Counted from the stretch's first letter, positions 26,765 to 36,326 are shown. The stretch: DNA of 56,042 bases from Pantoea cypripedii (GCF_011395035.1 NZ_CP024770.1:1430230-1486271); one strand, 5' to 3'. Numbers and translations: made by a program. The notes: a model not told the origin generated them from the sequence alone.

Positions 26765-28477
26765 TTATTTGCTCAAATGTTTTGTTAAACTGCGAAATAC
26801 ACGTGATCGGGCGACCTGATAACCAAGTTTCCTGCCGACATCGGTTTTCAAAAGCCCATTCAGGAAATTGCGATCAGCTTTCTCAATTTTTCGTCCAGCA
26901 ACACTGTCTTCGAGTCCGGCTAGATCGGCCAAAATTCGCTGAGCTGCGTTGTGACCCGGCATACCACTTACACCGCCGCCGGGGTGAGAACCTGAGCCAC
27001 AAAGATAATATCCTGGCAATGGCGTGCGGTAATGGGCCGCGGATTGGATGGGGCGTTGGTCAAACAGATTTTCCAACCCGACCATCGACTGATGAAAAAT
27101 ATTGCCGTTGGTAATATTATAATCACGATGTAAATCGAGGGGAGTGATCACATGATGAGCGATGATGTGATTGTGCATATTTGGTGCGTACCGGAAATAA
27201 ATTTCTAATACCTTGTCTGCCCATTCCTCTTTGCGTGAGTCCCAGTCACCTTCTGCAAGTTCAAAGGGAAGCTGCTGCACACCCAATGACAATGTGTGAG
27301 TACCAGGTTTAGTCACCAGGCCCGGATGGGTTACTGAAGGAATTAACGATTCAATTACCATGTCATCCGGGAATTCACCTTTATTTTGTGCTTCAGCAGC
27401 CATTTCATAAAGCGCAGGAGAGGCACCCATTATGGTCAGGCATTGATGTTGTGGCCCGGTTGTTCCCGGTTCAAATCCCACATAATCCGGTAACGCATCC
27501 ACCAGCAGATGAATACGCCCCATAGAGCCACGCTGGTCGATTTTCTTTGCTTCATTGCTTACAGATTCAGTGAGTGTTCCTTCCGGTAATAGTCCAACCA
27601 ATGAACGGGTAGGGTCTGCCCCCGAGATAACCATTGAAGCGTAAATGCGTTCACCCGAGCTCAGAAGCACACCGGTAGCGCAATTATCCTCGACAATAAT
27701 TTGCTGAATCGGACTGGAAGTGCGGACTTCACCATTGTGTGCTTTCAGTGCGTCGACCAGAGACTGGCTAATCATTCCCATACCGCCTTCAGGTAAACCG
27801 AAACGGCCGAATGCGCCTTCAAATTCCCCTAAAGCGTGATAACCATATACGTAGGCGGTTCCAGGAGTGTTAGGCCCACCCCAGGTGGATACCAGCCCCA
27901 TGAACATCATAAATCCGCGGAGGCGATCAGACTTAATGTATTTCTGCAGGAGCTCTTCGGCTGAAAACACCATAAATTCTTCGAAAAGCTCAGTTTCACC
28001 CGCCTCTGCAAAGCGCTGACGTAGCTGGTATTCACTGGGGGGATCGCTCAATTGTATTTCGTGTGTCAGCTCACCAAACCGCTTAAGGCGGGCGGCGAAG
28101 TGCATAAAGTTTTCACCATCGGCTTTACTATGACTTTCAATAGAGCGCAGAGTTTTGTCAATCTCCTGCCATAGCATAATTCTTTCACCATCATCCCACA
28201 GCGCCATTTCCTGGAGAGGTGGTGCATAAGAGTTGAGTCCATAGCGTCCCAGCTCCAGATCGTTAACAACTTCTGAACGCAACATCATTTGAATATATGA
28301 GCATGAGGAAAAAATCCCTCCGGGTACCAGTTCCTCACTTGTACAAGCACCGCCGATAATGTTTCTGGCTTCAAGCACCAGTACTTTCAAACCGGCTCGC
28401 GCCAGATAGTTAGCACAGACCAAACTGTTATGGCCTGCTCCAACCAGCACGGCATCGTATTTTTTTGGCGTTGTCAC
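26765..28477 (-). CDS. Phytoene-desaturase/PYROXD2-like FAD oxidoreductase
   Basis: The 570-residue flavoprotein has an N-terminal FAD motif (AVLVGAGHNSLVCANYLARA, then VLEARNIIGGACTSEE) and the C-terminal family motif LCGSGSHPGGGVSGMPGHNA, both typical of CrtI-type amine oxidases of the PYROXD2 group. No carotenoid genes are nearby, so a role in oxidising an amine or amino-acid derivative is more likely than carotenoid synthesis. The start is GTG 28477 preceded by GAGGA; homology begins at once (MTTPKKYDAVLVG). It lies 86 bases after the small barrel-protein gene. Confidence 0.85.
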   Translation of the reverse strand: MTTPKKYDAVLVGAGHNSLVCANYLARAGLKVLVLEARNIIGGACTSEELVPGGIFSSCSYIQMMLRSEVVNDLELGRYGLNSYAPPLQEMALWDDGERIMLWQEIDKTLRSIESHSKADGENFMHFAARLKRFGELTHEIQLSDPPSEYQLRQRFAEAGETELFEEFMVFSAEELLQKYIKSDRLRGFMMFMGLVSTWGGPNTPGTAYVYGYHALGEFEGAFGRFGLPEGGMGMISQSLVDALKAHNGEVRTSSPIQQIIVEDNCATGVLLSSGERIYASMVISGADPTRSLVGLLPEGTLTESVSNEAKKIDQRGSMGRIHLLVDALPDYVGFEPGTTGPQHQCLTIMGASPALYEMAAEAQNKGEFPDDMVIESLIPSVTHPGLVTKPGTHTLSLGVQQLPFELAEGDWDSRKEEWADKVLEIYFRYAPNMHNHIIAHHVITPLDLHRDYNITNGNIFHQSMVGLENLFDQRPIQSAAHYRTPLPGYYLCGSGSHPGGGVSGMPGHNAAQRILADLAGLEDSVAGRKIEKADRNFLNGLLKTDVGRKLGYQVARSRVFRSLTKHLSK

Positions 28478-28563
28478 GGTTTAATCCTCTGTTCAATGTA
28501 ATATTTTTTTGCTCGCCACGTATTTTTAATGGCGAGCAGGTCATCGAATTAATGCTATTAAGA

Positions 28564-29004
28564 TTATGACGGTAAGATTAATTTGAATAGTTGATGGTCA
28601 GTGAAAGTATCATCAGCGTAACCCACGAAGTTCCCGGTCACGATGCCAGTAGCGCCTTCAAAAAAACCACTACCCCCTAAAACTTTCCAACTAATAGAAC
28701 CCGTGGCTGTACCATTGTCATGAGAATAGATTTTTCCGGGTGTACCCGTTACAACGTCAAGATGGCTATTAATATCAGCAAACTCCACCCGGCCACTTTC
28801 CCAACTCTGATCACCTAAGACGGTGACAACGGTATCAAAACTGGCCGATTTTGAGGGTGCCTGGAGCATGGCTTCACCTGTAATGCTCTGGTCTGCAACG
28901 GTAGAGATGATCTGACCGTTAGCGCGAGAACGAATTACGCCTGACGAAAAGCCAACAGGTTCTCCTTTTCCGGTAAAAAAAATCAGCATCGAAAACGTTT
29001 TCAT
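28564..29004 (-). CDS. Small protein resembling the allene-oxide-cyclase/dirigent-like barrel
   Basis: The 146-residue protein is rich in short beta strands and has GGSGFFEGATGIVTGNFVGY near the C-terminus, a pattern like the calycin-type barrels of AOC/dirigent-like proteins. No signal peptide, catalytic motif or cysteine is visible. It starts 3 bases after the kinase stop with AGGAG at good spacing, so it is a genuine operon member. Its function is unknown; such barrels bind small hydrophobic ligands, and isomerase or carrier roles are possible. Confidence 0.55.
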   Translation of the reverse strand: MKTFSMLIFFTGKGEPVGFSSGVIRSRANGQIISTVADQSITGEAMLQAPSKSASFDTVVTVLGDQSWESGRVEFADINSHLDVVTGTPGKIYSHDNGTATGSISWKVLGGSGFFEGATGIVTGNFVGYADDTFTDHQLFKLILPS

Positions 29005-29007
29005 TTT

Positions 29008-30084
29008 TTAGCTCCTGGGTGGGAATTGACAAGCATGACGAAAAATAGTGTTGGCCTCTTTACGACTAATAGTTGAAAGTCGCTCCAACCCTCGCCACGC
29101 AGTGGCTGTATTCTTAAGTATGTATTTACTATTTTCCGGGCGTTGTTTGGCCCGATATTCGGAAATCGTTACGGCCATGCATAACCGCGTAATAATCAGA
29201 TCGTATAATAAATCTATTTCCTCTGGCTCGAGGGGAAGCATGTTATGGTATGAACTTACCATATCAGTAACTGACTTCAGCGATGTTTCACTACTAATTT
29301 GATAACTTGCGGCAATCGCAATATTATTAATCAACTGCGAGTAAACCATGTCACCAAAATCAAGAATACCTGAAACTTTATTGGAGTCCCTTACATCCAT
29401 GAGAATATTATAGGGATTAAAATCTGCATGAATAACCTGGTGTCTCATTGCACGTAAACGAGGTTGAACCTCATTGACGAACGAATCAAAGCCATTCCTG
29501 ACAAGTTTCCATCTGGACTCACTATGGGTACTTTCTTTTGATGGTAACATTGAGCGACATTTTTCTGCCTGGGCTAAGTCCCAGGCGAGCTCACGATGCG
29601 CACCTTTGTGGTCAAATCCCGCCAGCGCGACATCCAGCTCAGCCAGAACACGACCTATATTTTGCATCTGAATCGAAGTTGCGGGAATTGTTGCCAATAG
29701 CTCCCCAGAGAGAAATGTGGTTAAACATGCCATGCGAACAGGATTCTCACCTAGTTTCACAGGAACGATCTTTAATCCAGAAAGGGTAGGTAAAACACCC
29801 GGTACAGGTAAGTGTGGTCCATTTTGTTCAATCCAGTTTACAGCACTAACCTGCATCATGATGATTTCATGACTATCCGCTGGATTGGTCAGGCGAAGAA
29901 TATATCGCTCGGTATGTTCCTCACCGATTAAAAAAAGCTCATCACGTTCACAACTTAATGGATGGCAAGGTAATAATATTCCCCATGAATCAACAATAAA
30001 TTGTTGAATGTCCGAGGTCGGCGTAGGAATTAAAATATTTTCCAGGTTGCCAAATGAAACTTTGCCTGTGTTGAACGATATCAT
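29008..30084 (-). CDS. APH-fold kinase, hydroxylysine-kinase-like (first copy)
   Basis: The 358-residue protein has the phosphotransferase catalytic loop HADFNPYNIL (His-Asp-Asn) and the metal-binding ILDFGDMVYS, as in aminoglycoside phosphotransferases and AGPHD1/hydroxylysine kinase. The segment ELAWDLAQAEKCRSML before the loop is a hallmark of the hydroxylysine-kinase-like group. It likely phosphorylates a hydroxyl group on a small amine or amino acid in the cytoplasm. Second of five genes in the operon, between aldehyde dehydrogenase and the barrel protein. A second kinase of the same group is at 35224-36288. Antibiotic resistance is not suggested by the context. Confidence 0.8.
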   Translation of the reverse strand: MISFNTGKVSFGNLENILIPTPTSDIQQFIVDSWGILLPCHPLSCERDELFLIGEEHTERYILRLTNPADSHEIIMMQVSAVNWIEQNGPHLPVPGVLPTLSGLKIVPVKLGENPVRMACLTTFLSGELLATIPATSIQMQNIGRVLAELDVALAGFDHKGAHRELAWDLAQAEKCRSMLPSKESTHSESRWKLVRNGFDSFVNEVQPRLRAMRHQVIHADFNPYNILMDVRDSNKVSGILDFGDMVYSQLINNIAIAASYQISSETSLKSVTDMVSSYHNMLPLEPEEIDLLYDLIITRLCMAVTISEYRAKQRPENSKYILKNTATAWRGLERLSTISRKEANTIFRHACQFPPRS

Positions 30085-30180
30085 CTCAACTCCGACAATT
30101 CGATGTGATAATAAAGGGGTGAAGCTGGCCCCAGTTAAAGCGACCAGTCCACAATATTAATGGAATCGTTGAATTAGTGA

Positions 30181-31626
30181 TTATTCAAAATTCATCATCA
30201 CATGGCGAATGACAGTATAATCTTCAAGACTATAAACAGACTGGTCTTTACCGTATCCGGACATTTTCATTCCGCCGTGAGGCATTTCACTGAGTAAGGT
30301 AAAGTGTTGGTTTACCCAGGTCGTGCCGTAACGCAATCGAGCACTGACCAGAGAGGCTGTTTTAGCATCACGAGTCCATACAGATGATGCCAGTCCGTAA
30401 CGGCTGTCATTGGCATATTTGATCACTTCTTCAGTGGATGTGAAGCGTGTGACTGACACGACGGGACCAAAAACCTCGCGCTGTACGATCTCATCTTCCT
30501 GACGGGCACCTACAATAACGGTGGGCTCGTAGTAGAACCCTTTGCGATTTGCCGGCTTACCACCTGTTGCGATGGTAATATGTGCATGCTCACGGGCGCG
30601 ATCAATAAATCCTGTTACGCGGTCACGCTGACGTTCACTCACTAATGGTCCAAGTTCAGTGTCAGCATCATGACTATCACCAAGCCTGATAGAAGAGACT
30701 GCTGCGGTCAGTTTTTCCACAAACGCTTCATATACATCACTGTGTACATACAAGCGGCATGCTGCACAGCAATCCTGGCCAGCATTATAAAAACCTGCTG
30801 AACGCACCGTACTGACCACCGCGTCTATGTCTGCATCGGCCATCACAATTACCGGGGCTTTGCCGCCTAATTCAAGATGAGTTCGTTTAAGGTTTGAAGT
30901 GGCAGCCTGCAACACTTTTTGCCCTGTTGTGACATCGCCGGTCAACGAGATCATATCGACTCCCGGATGGGAACCCAGATAAGACCCTACCGTTTCGCCG
31001 CGTCCGGATACGATGTTCACTACGCCAGGAGGCAGCATTTCAGCCAGAATTTTACCCAGCTTAAGTGCAGTCAGAGGGGTATTTTCAGACGGCTTCAGCA
31101 CCACTGTGTTACCCACAGCAATGGGTGCGAAGATCTTCCAGGTCGCCATGGCTAACGGGAAGTTCCAGGGAGCGATTGCTGCAACGACTCCAACTGCATC
31201 ACGGCGGATAATACTGGTGTGATTCGGGACATATTCACCTGCAGCCAGGCCACCCAGTACACGGGCTGCACCTGCGAAGAAACGAATGTTGTCCACTACG
31301 CCTGGGATTTCATCTTCAAACATGCGGATATAAGGTTTACCGACATTTAAAGATTCAATTTTTGCGAAATCTTCGCCTTCTTTTTCAATGCGATCTGCAA
31401 TTTTAAGGAGTAACTGCGAACGTTTACCGACGGGTAGTTGTGACCAACCCGGAAATGCTTCGCGAGCAGCCGCAACTGCATCATCAACCTGCTGCTCAGT
31501 GGCTTCCGGAACTTCACCGAGGATCTCACCACTTGAAGGGTTTACCAGGATCTCAGCAGTGCCATGCCCACGTACCTGTTGCCCGTTGATCAGTAAATCA
31601 GTGATAAATTCAATCGAGGTGCTCAT
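30181..31626 (-). CDS. NAD(P)-dependent aldehyde dehydrogenase, PatD/YdcW-like
   Basis: The 481-residue protein has the ALDH motifs: APWNFPLAMATWK (cofactor pocket), the general-base glutamate in THLELGGKAP, the nucleophilic cysteine in NAGQDCCAACR, and EVFGPVVSVTRF. It most resembles 4-aminobutyraldehyde dehydrogenase (PatD), which oxidises amino-aldehydes to amino acids. First gene of the leftward operon and divergent from a MocR regulator. AAGGGAAAG precedes its ATG. With a kinase and oxidase behind it, it probably oxidises an amino-semialdehyde formed in the pathway. Confidence 0.92.
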   Translation of the reverse strand: MSTSIEFITDLLINGQQVRGHGTAEILVNPSSGEILGEVPEATEQQVDDAVAAAREAFPGWSQLPVGKRSQLLLKIADRIEKEGEDFAKIESLNVGKPYIRMFEDEIPGVVDNIRFFAGAARVLGGLAAGEYVPNHTSIIRRDAVGVVAAIAPWNFPLAMATWKIFAPIAVGNTVVLKPSENTPLTALKLGKILAEMLPPGVVNIVSGRGETVGSYLGSHPGVDMISLTGDVTTGQKVLQAATSNLKRTHLELGGKAPVIVMADADIDAVVSTVRSAGFYNAGQDCCAACRLYVHSDVYEAFVEKLTAAVSSIRLGDSHDADTELGPLVSERQRDRVTGFIDRAREHAHITIATGGKPANRKGFYYEPTVIVGARQEDEIVQREVFGPVVSVTRFTSTEEVIKYANDSRYGLASSVWTRDAKTASLVSARLRYGTTWVNQHFTLLSEMPHGGMKMSGYGKDQSVYSLEDYTVIRHVMMNFE

Positions 31627-31771
31627 AGACTTTCCCTTAATCTTTTTTTAATGCATTGATGACCAGGATGTAACTGCAACGGCATTTAACAAAAATGCAA
31701 TCTCAATTGGCAGTGATTCGACTATATGAGAGAGTGGACTGGCCAACTATAGCCAATCGCGAGAAGATAAT

Positions 31772-33271
31772 ATGTCCACTGCGGATCCCAACCTCTTATC
31801 AGAACTAATTCTTCTGGATTTGCAATCTCCGTCGCAAATCTCGCTGCAAATGAGGGTCTACAAGGTTATTGCCCAGGCAATATTAAGTGGAGTTCTCGCG
31901 GCAGGACATCGTTTACCCTCAACAAGATCTCTATCTAAGGAAGTAGGTGTTTCCAGGCTAACCATAACGATCGCCTATGATAAACTGAGTGCTGAAGGTT
32001 ATATCGCGACGCGGCAAGGTCAGGGAACATTCGTTGCCGATACTTATCCGATGGAATTTGATGATTTACATAAATCGACTGAATTTACCAATGGTAATGA
32101 AATCGAATTTTCAAAACGTTCGATGGCTTTTCTCACCGCTAATAACCATCATTCTGGTTCTGGTGGTCCTTTTATCCCGGGTGTGGCAGATACATCCAAC
32201 TTTCCCTTTCACATTTGGCAGCGGATGCAAAATCGCTATAGTAATAAGTCTTACTCATTCCTAACTGGTTATGGCTATGATGGTGGATATTGGCCTTTGA
32301 GACAGGTACTGAGCGAATATCTGCAAATCTCACGTGCTGTAAAATGTGAACCAGAACAAATATTGATTACTATGGGAACAAATCAGTCTCTGGATTTATG
32401 TGCCCTGATGTTAACGGACAATGGCAATACGGCAATTGTCGAAAATCCGTGCAACTGGAGTGTTCCCGTAATCTGGAAAGCAGCCAATCTTGATATAGAT
32501 TTTGTGGGAATTGATGAAGAGGGTCTATGTTTGAATAGCCATTCTTTTACAAAAACAATGGATGATAAAATTCCAAAGCTTCTTTTTACTACACCTTCAA
32601 ACCAGTATCCTATGGGCTTATCAATGAGTTTGCCCAGGCGCCGATATCTCCTTGAACTCGCTCAAAAGTATAATTTCTGGATAATAGAAGATGACTATGA
32701 TAGCGAATTTCGCTATGACGCTAAACCGTTGCCATCGTTACAAGGGCTTGACACTCATGAAAGAGTCATTTATCTCGGAACATTCAGCAAGACACTCTTC
32801 CCGGGATTACGATTAAGTTACATGGTGGTTCCCGCTAAGTTAGTTAAAGCATTTAACCGAGGGTTATCTCAAATATACAGGCCAGGGCAATTAGTGTTAC
32901 AGGCGGCTCTTTCTGATTTTATCCGTGAAGGATATTTTGCTTCGCATATCCGAAGAATGAGAGCCATATACTCAGAAAGGATGCATGAGATGCGCAGGGC
33001 TCTCCAATACCATTTTGGCGAGCTCATTACCTTGTCCCAGGGGAACTCAGGATTGCATATTACAATTGAATTCATAAAAACCATCAACCTGAAAAAAATG
33101 ACTGAAATTGCGATGAGTAAAGGAATAACTTTACACGAACTCGCTATGTACCAGCATACTGAAAAGAAAACTCAGGGTTATGTATTGGGGTTTGGTGGCA
33201 TTAAAACTGAGGAGATAGATGCAGAGATTAAAACTCTAAAGGACATATACCTCACTGAGGGGGTGAGTTAA
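31772..33271 (+). CDS. MocR/PdxR-type regulator (GntR winged helix fused to aminotransferase fold)
   Basis: The 499-residue protein has an N-terminal GntR helix (residues about 20-90; HRLPSTRSLSKEVGVSRLTI and the GQGTFVAD wing) and a fold-type I aminotransferase domain with a PLP lysine in YLGTFSKTLFPGLRLSYMV. MocR proteins use PLP bound to an amine or amino acid as signal and typically activate a divergent gene. Here the aldehyde-dehydrogenase operon starts 145 bases away in the other direction. A repeated ACTATA pattern in the gap (about 31714 and 31746) could be part of its binding site. The signal amine is unknown. Confidence 0.9.
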   Translation: MSTADPNLLSELILLDLQSPSQISLQMRVYKVIAQAILSGVLAAGHRLPSTRSLSKEVGVSRLTITIAYDKLSAEGYIATRQGQGTFVADTYPMEFDDLHKSTEFTNGNEIEFSKRSMAFLTANNHHSGSGGPFIPGVADTSNFPFHIWQRMQNRYSNKSYSFLTGYGYDGGYWPLRQVLSEYLQISRAVKCEPEQILITMGTNQSLDLCALMLTDNGNTAIVENPCNWSVPVIWKAANLDIDFVGIDEEGLCLNSHSFTKTMDDKIPKLLFTTPSNQYPMGLSMSLPRRRYLLELAQKYNFWIIEDDYDSEFRYDAKPLPSLQGLDTHERVIYLGTFSKTLFPGLRLSYMVVPAKLVKAFNRGLSQIYRPGQLVLQAALSDFIREGYFASHIRRMRAIYSERMHEMRRALQYHFGELITLSQGNSGLHITIEFIKTINLKKMTEIAMSKGITLHELAMYQHTEKKTQGYVLGFGGIKTEEIDAEIKTLKDIYLTEGVS

Positions 33272-33299
33272 ATTGATTTTTTACCATTCAGCTCTGAGT

Positions 33300-33331
33300 T
33301 TACGCGATAAACAATCTTATTTAGCGCGTAA
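33300..33331. terminator. Inverted repeat in the convergent gap between MocR and Lrp genes
   Basis: TTACGCG (33300-33306) and CGCGTAA (33325-33331), with inner ATAA/TTAT. The gap between two convergent genes is only 69 bases, so it may end transcription from both sides. There is no strong T run. Confidence 0.4.
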
Positions 33332-33340
33332 GTTCTGATC

Positions 33341-33844
33341 TCATTTCCAACTCGATTTTCCGGTAGCAATCACCGTTAGCGGTTCTGCGCGACGCTGATA
33401 GGGTTCGCGTAATACGATACGGCTGGCGAATTTATCTATACCGATTTCGTCTTCCAAAAGACGATCCATAAGATCCTGAAACATTGACACGCCAGGAGTA
33501 ATGATTTTCAGCAAATAATCGTAACCGCCACTCACGTTATAGCATTCAACGATTTCCTGGTACTTGCCTGCGCCCATCTCGAACTTGCGAAAATCCGCGG
33601 GATAATGGCTACTCAGTGTAATTTCAGAAAATACCACGACATTGCTGCCTAGTTTATCCAGCGCAACCCTGGCACTGTAGCCGGAGATGATGCCACTTTG
33701 CTCCAGACGTTTGGTGCGCGTCAGGCTTGGGCTGGGACTGAGGCTAACAGCCTCAGCTAGTTCCAGGTTCGAACAACGGCCCTCCATCTGCAGATGTTCA
33801 AGGATCCTGATATCGGTACGATCTAAGGGTTTGAAAGTTGGCAT
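33341..33844 (-). CDS. Lrp/AsnC-family regulator
   Basis: The 167-residue protein has an N-terminal helix-turn-helix (LDRTDIRILEHLQMEG, LAEAVSLSPSPSLTRTKRLEQ) and a C-terminal RAM domain (VECYNVSGGYDYLLKI). Lrp-type proteins sense an amino acid and control its transport or breakdown. It is the last gene of a four-gene leftward operon (HAD, kinase, class III PLP enzyme, Lrp), 12 bases after the PLP enzyme, so it likely regulates that operon. Confidence 0.9.
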   Translation of the reverse strand: MPTFKPLDRTDIRILEHLQMEGRCSNLELAEAVSLSPSPSLTRTKRLEQSGIISGYSARVALDKLGSNVVVFSEITLSSHYPADFRKFEMGAGKYQEIVECYNVSGGYDYLLKIITPGVSMFQDLMDRLLEDEIGIDKFASRIVLREPYQRRAEPLTVIATGKSSWK

Positions 33845-33856
33845 CTGTGTATCCCA

Positions 33857-35227
33857 TCATATATTTGGACTGGACCGTCCAACCCTGGATGCGCTCGCTT
33901 CCGTCAGCGCTTCATCGAGCACATTGATAACCATCCCTGCCTGCTCCTCTGTCAGCACCAGTGGAGGACGGATTTTCAGCACGTTGTGTCCCATCGCGCA
34001 GGCACTCAACAATATACCTTTCTGTCGCATTCGGTTCACTACCTGACTGGTTAGCCAACGATCTGGTTCACGTGATTGACGATCTGCAACCAGCTCAACG
34101 CCCACGAATAGCCCGGATCCCCGGACATCTCCAATGGCCTCATGCTGTTTTCCCAGCCCAGCAATGCCATCAAACAGGACCTTCCCAACTTTCCCTGCAT
34201 GTCCGATCAAACCATCCCGTTCGATGGTTCTTAATACGGCCAGCGCCGCCGCACAGGATACGGTATTGCCTGCAAAGGTGTTGAAGTACCTTGAACGCTG
34301 ACCGAACTCTTCTAACACGTCGGCAGTTGCGAGCAGCCCGGCAATAGGCTGACCGTTACCCATCGGCTTGCCCATCGTGACGATGTCCGGGATGACACCG
34401 TGGCGCTGGAATCCCCACATGTATTCTCCGGTTCTGCCAAATCCAGGCTGTACCTCGTCGGCAATGAACAAGCCGCCGGCACGTTTTATCGCGTCGGCCG
34501 CGCCTGTCAGGAATCCAGTCGGGCCGGGCAAAATGCCATCACTGGTGAAAAGCGAGTCGACGATCAGTGCGGCTGGTTTTATTCCATGACGCTGCAGATC
34601 AGCGATGGCAGTTTCGACATCGTGTGTAAAGCGTTCGCCGAGGTCAATGCCCTCAGCATGGTATTGACGAGGGGCAGGAACCAGACGTACGTGCGGTCCG
34701 AGGTCGACTGCCGTGCCCAGAGAAGGGGAAAACTGCGACACTGCGTCGGTGATACCATGATAAGCCGTCTCGGTAACAATCACGCCTGTGCCGCCGGTAC
34801 GCATTTTGGCGATACGATAAGCGAGATCATTCGCTTCGCTGCCTGTACAGGTCAACATCAGATGGCTGAGAGACGTTTCCGGAACGGTCGACAGTAAGTA
34901 TTCGGCCAGCTCCAGGATTGTGTCATGCAGATAGCGAGTATTCGTCGCCAGGGTCTGGACCTGCCGGCAAATCGCCTCGCTCACGGTAGGATGGCAATGC
35001 CCCAGAGAGGTCACATTGTTGTAGACGTCAAGGTAACGACGGCCTTGTGCATCAATGAGCCAGGCACCTTCACCGCGAACAATATGCAAAGGATGCTCAT
35101 ACATAAGACGATAGGCGGGTCCCAGCAACGCATCCCTACGCTGGATCATCGCAGTTGTATCTGGTCCCACATCAGCAAGACCGGGGATATAAGCATTCAC
35201 CATATTAAGGTCTGTCGTGCTTTTCAT
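33857..35227 (-). CDS. Class III PLP enzyme, AGXT2-like phospho-lyase/aminotransferase
   Basis: The 456-residue protein is a class III aminotransferase-fold enzyme. The Schiff-base lysine is in VTMGKPMGNGQPIA and the downstream YFNTFAGNTVSCAAALAVL closely follows eukaryotic ethanolamine-phosphate and 5-phosphohydroxylysine phospho-lyases (AGXT2L1/PHYKPL). Other motifs are RYLDVYNNVTSLGHCHP and IVDSLFTSDGILP. These enzymes split off phosphate and ammonia from a phosphorylated amino alcohol. Its ATG overlaps the kinase stop (ATGA), which fits a kinase plus phospho-lyase pair. A plain omega-aminotransferase is the alternative. Confidence 0.82.
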   Translation of the reverse strand: MKSTTDLNMVNAYIPGLADVGPDTTAMIQRRDALLGPAYRLMYEHPLHIVRGEGAWLIDAQGRRYLDVYNNVTSLGHCHPTVSEAICRQVQTLATNTRYLHDTILELAEYLLSTVPETSLSHLMLTCTGSEANDLAYRIAKMRTGGTGVIVTETAYHGITDAVSQFSPSLGTAVDLGPHVRLVPAPRQYHAEGIDLGERFTHDVETAIADLQRHGIKPAALIVDSLFTSDGILPGPTGFLTGAADAIKRAGGLFIADEVQPGFGRTGEYMWGFQRHGVIPDIVTMGKPMGNGQPIAGLLATADVLEEFGQRSRYFNTFAGNTVSCAAALAVLRTIERDGLIGHAGKVGKVLFDGIAGLGKQHEAIGDVRGSGLFVGVELVADRQSREPDRWLTSQVVNRMRQKGILLSACAMGHNVLKIRPPLVLTEEQAGMVINVLDEALTEASASRVGRSSPNI

Positions 35228-36288
35228 TGATTTCTCTCGTTTCGGGTTTCGGATAACAACCGATCACGTGCACAGTTGCGAGTGATGTCCGCCATTTGTG
35301 ACAGCGCTTCCCAGGCCGCCGGATTATGACGCATGATATAGACGCGGTTGTGGGGGTAGCGGATAGCACGCCATTCCGAGATCAGGGCCGTAATGAGATG
35401 GCGCGTTGCCATGAGGTCAGCAACGATCTCTTGCTCAATGTCAGTGAGCGCAAGCGTCTTGTGGTAGGCACCGACGAACTGTGCAGGCCCCTCGAAGGGG
35501 TCGGCGCAACCAGTCATATGGAAGGCCGCTGCGGTTGCTACCTCTCCAACTAATGGCGCATACAGCATGTCGCCGAAGTCGATGATCCCCGTGACGCGAT
35601 CCTGCTCCTCCGGTGCGACGAGTACGTTGTAGAGATGATAATCGTTGTGGATCACCTGAGCCCTGAGCATCGGAAGAAGCGGTAATACATGCTCTTTGAA
35701 GCGAGCCATAAACGCTCCTGCAAGGCTGCGACGCTCAGGATCGACAAGGTCTTCCAGCTTTTCCGTAAGGCGATGCGCTGCGGATACGTTCCACAAAAGA
35801 TCGTGGCTGGCGGCAGGATGTGAGAATCCTTTTAAAGACAGATCAAGCCTTGCCAGGCAGGTTCCCATCGTGCGACGTTGTCCGGCTGTTCGGGGTGTTT
35901 CCTTAACCTGAACCCCGTCCAGATAGGTAAGCATCCGAACCGTGGTATGCCCCCCATTTTTTAAAGTGACATAGTCACATGTTTGTCCGGTTAATGTGCG
36001 CACGACACGCGGGATAGGCAGATCCGGCGAGGTTGCAGCCACATGATTAAGTGCTGCAATCTGGAAATCGACAATCGACGCTGATTCAGATTGATTGCTG
36101 ATTTTGAACACATAACGTGTCCCGTTCTGTGTTTCGATGCAGCAGTTCTGGTCACGCTCACTGGCCAGCAACCGAACCGTGCCCTCGATCCCATACAAGT
36201 CAGCCACCAGCGATTGTATTTCATGGGGTGATATGTCGGGAGCTGCTGTACTTAAAGCGGCAGCATCGGTTGCGTTTACCTTCACCAT
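35224..36288 (-). CDS. APH-fold kinase, hydroxylysine-kinase-like (second copy)
   Basis: The 354-residue protein has the loop HNDYHLYNVL and the metal site IIDFGDMLYAPLVGEVA, with LLWNVSAAHRLTEKL upstream, all as in hydroxylysine kinase-like proteins. ATG 36288 with GAGGA is chosen; a TTG at 36330 would overlap the HAD gene stop. It is directly followed by the phospho-lyase-like gene with overlap, so it likely makes that enzyme's phosphorylated substrate. Phosphorylation of 5-hydroxylysine or a similar hydroxy-amine is an inference from the pairing. Confidence 0.82.
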   Translation of the reverse strand: MVKVNATDAAALSTAAPDISPHEIQSLVADLYGIEGTVRLLASERDQNCCIETQNGTRYVFKISNQSESASIVDFQIAALNHVAATSPDLPIPRVVRTLTGQTCDYVTLKNGGHTTVRMLTYLDGVQVKETPRTAGQRRTMGTCLARLDLSLKGFSHPAASHDLLWNVSAAHRLTEKLEDLVDPERRSLAGAFMARFKEHVLPLLPMLRAQVIHNDYHLYNVLVAPEEQDRVTGIIDFGDMLYAPLVGEVATAAAFHMTGCADPFEGPAQFVGAYHKTLALTDIEQEIVADLMATRHLITALISEWRAIRYPHNRVYIMRHNPAAWEALSQMADITRNCARDRLLSETRNERNQ

Positions 36289-36326
36289 CTTTTTCCTCGC
36301 TTCATGATGCGGCACATAGGTATAGA

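Noticed and set aside
26765..28477. Carotenoid synthesis (phytoene desaturase)
   Set aside because: No phytoene synthase or other carotenoid gene nearby; the operon is built for amine or amino-acid metabolism.
29008..30084. Aminoglycoside resistance phosphotransferase
   Set aside because: The APH fold is present, but motifs and neighbours fit hydroxylysine-kinase-like metabolic kinases, not resistance genes.
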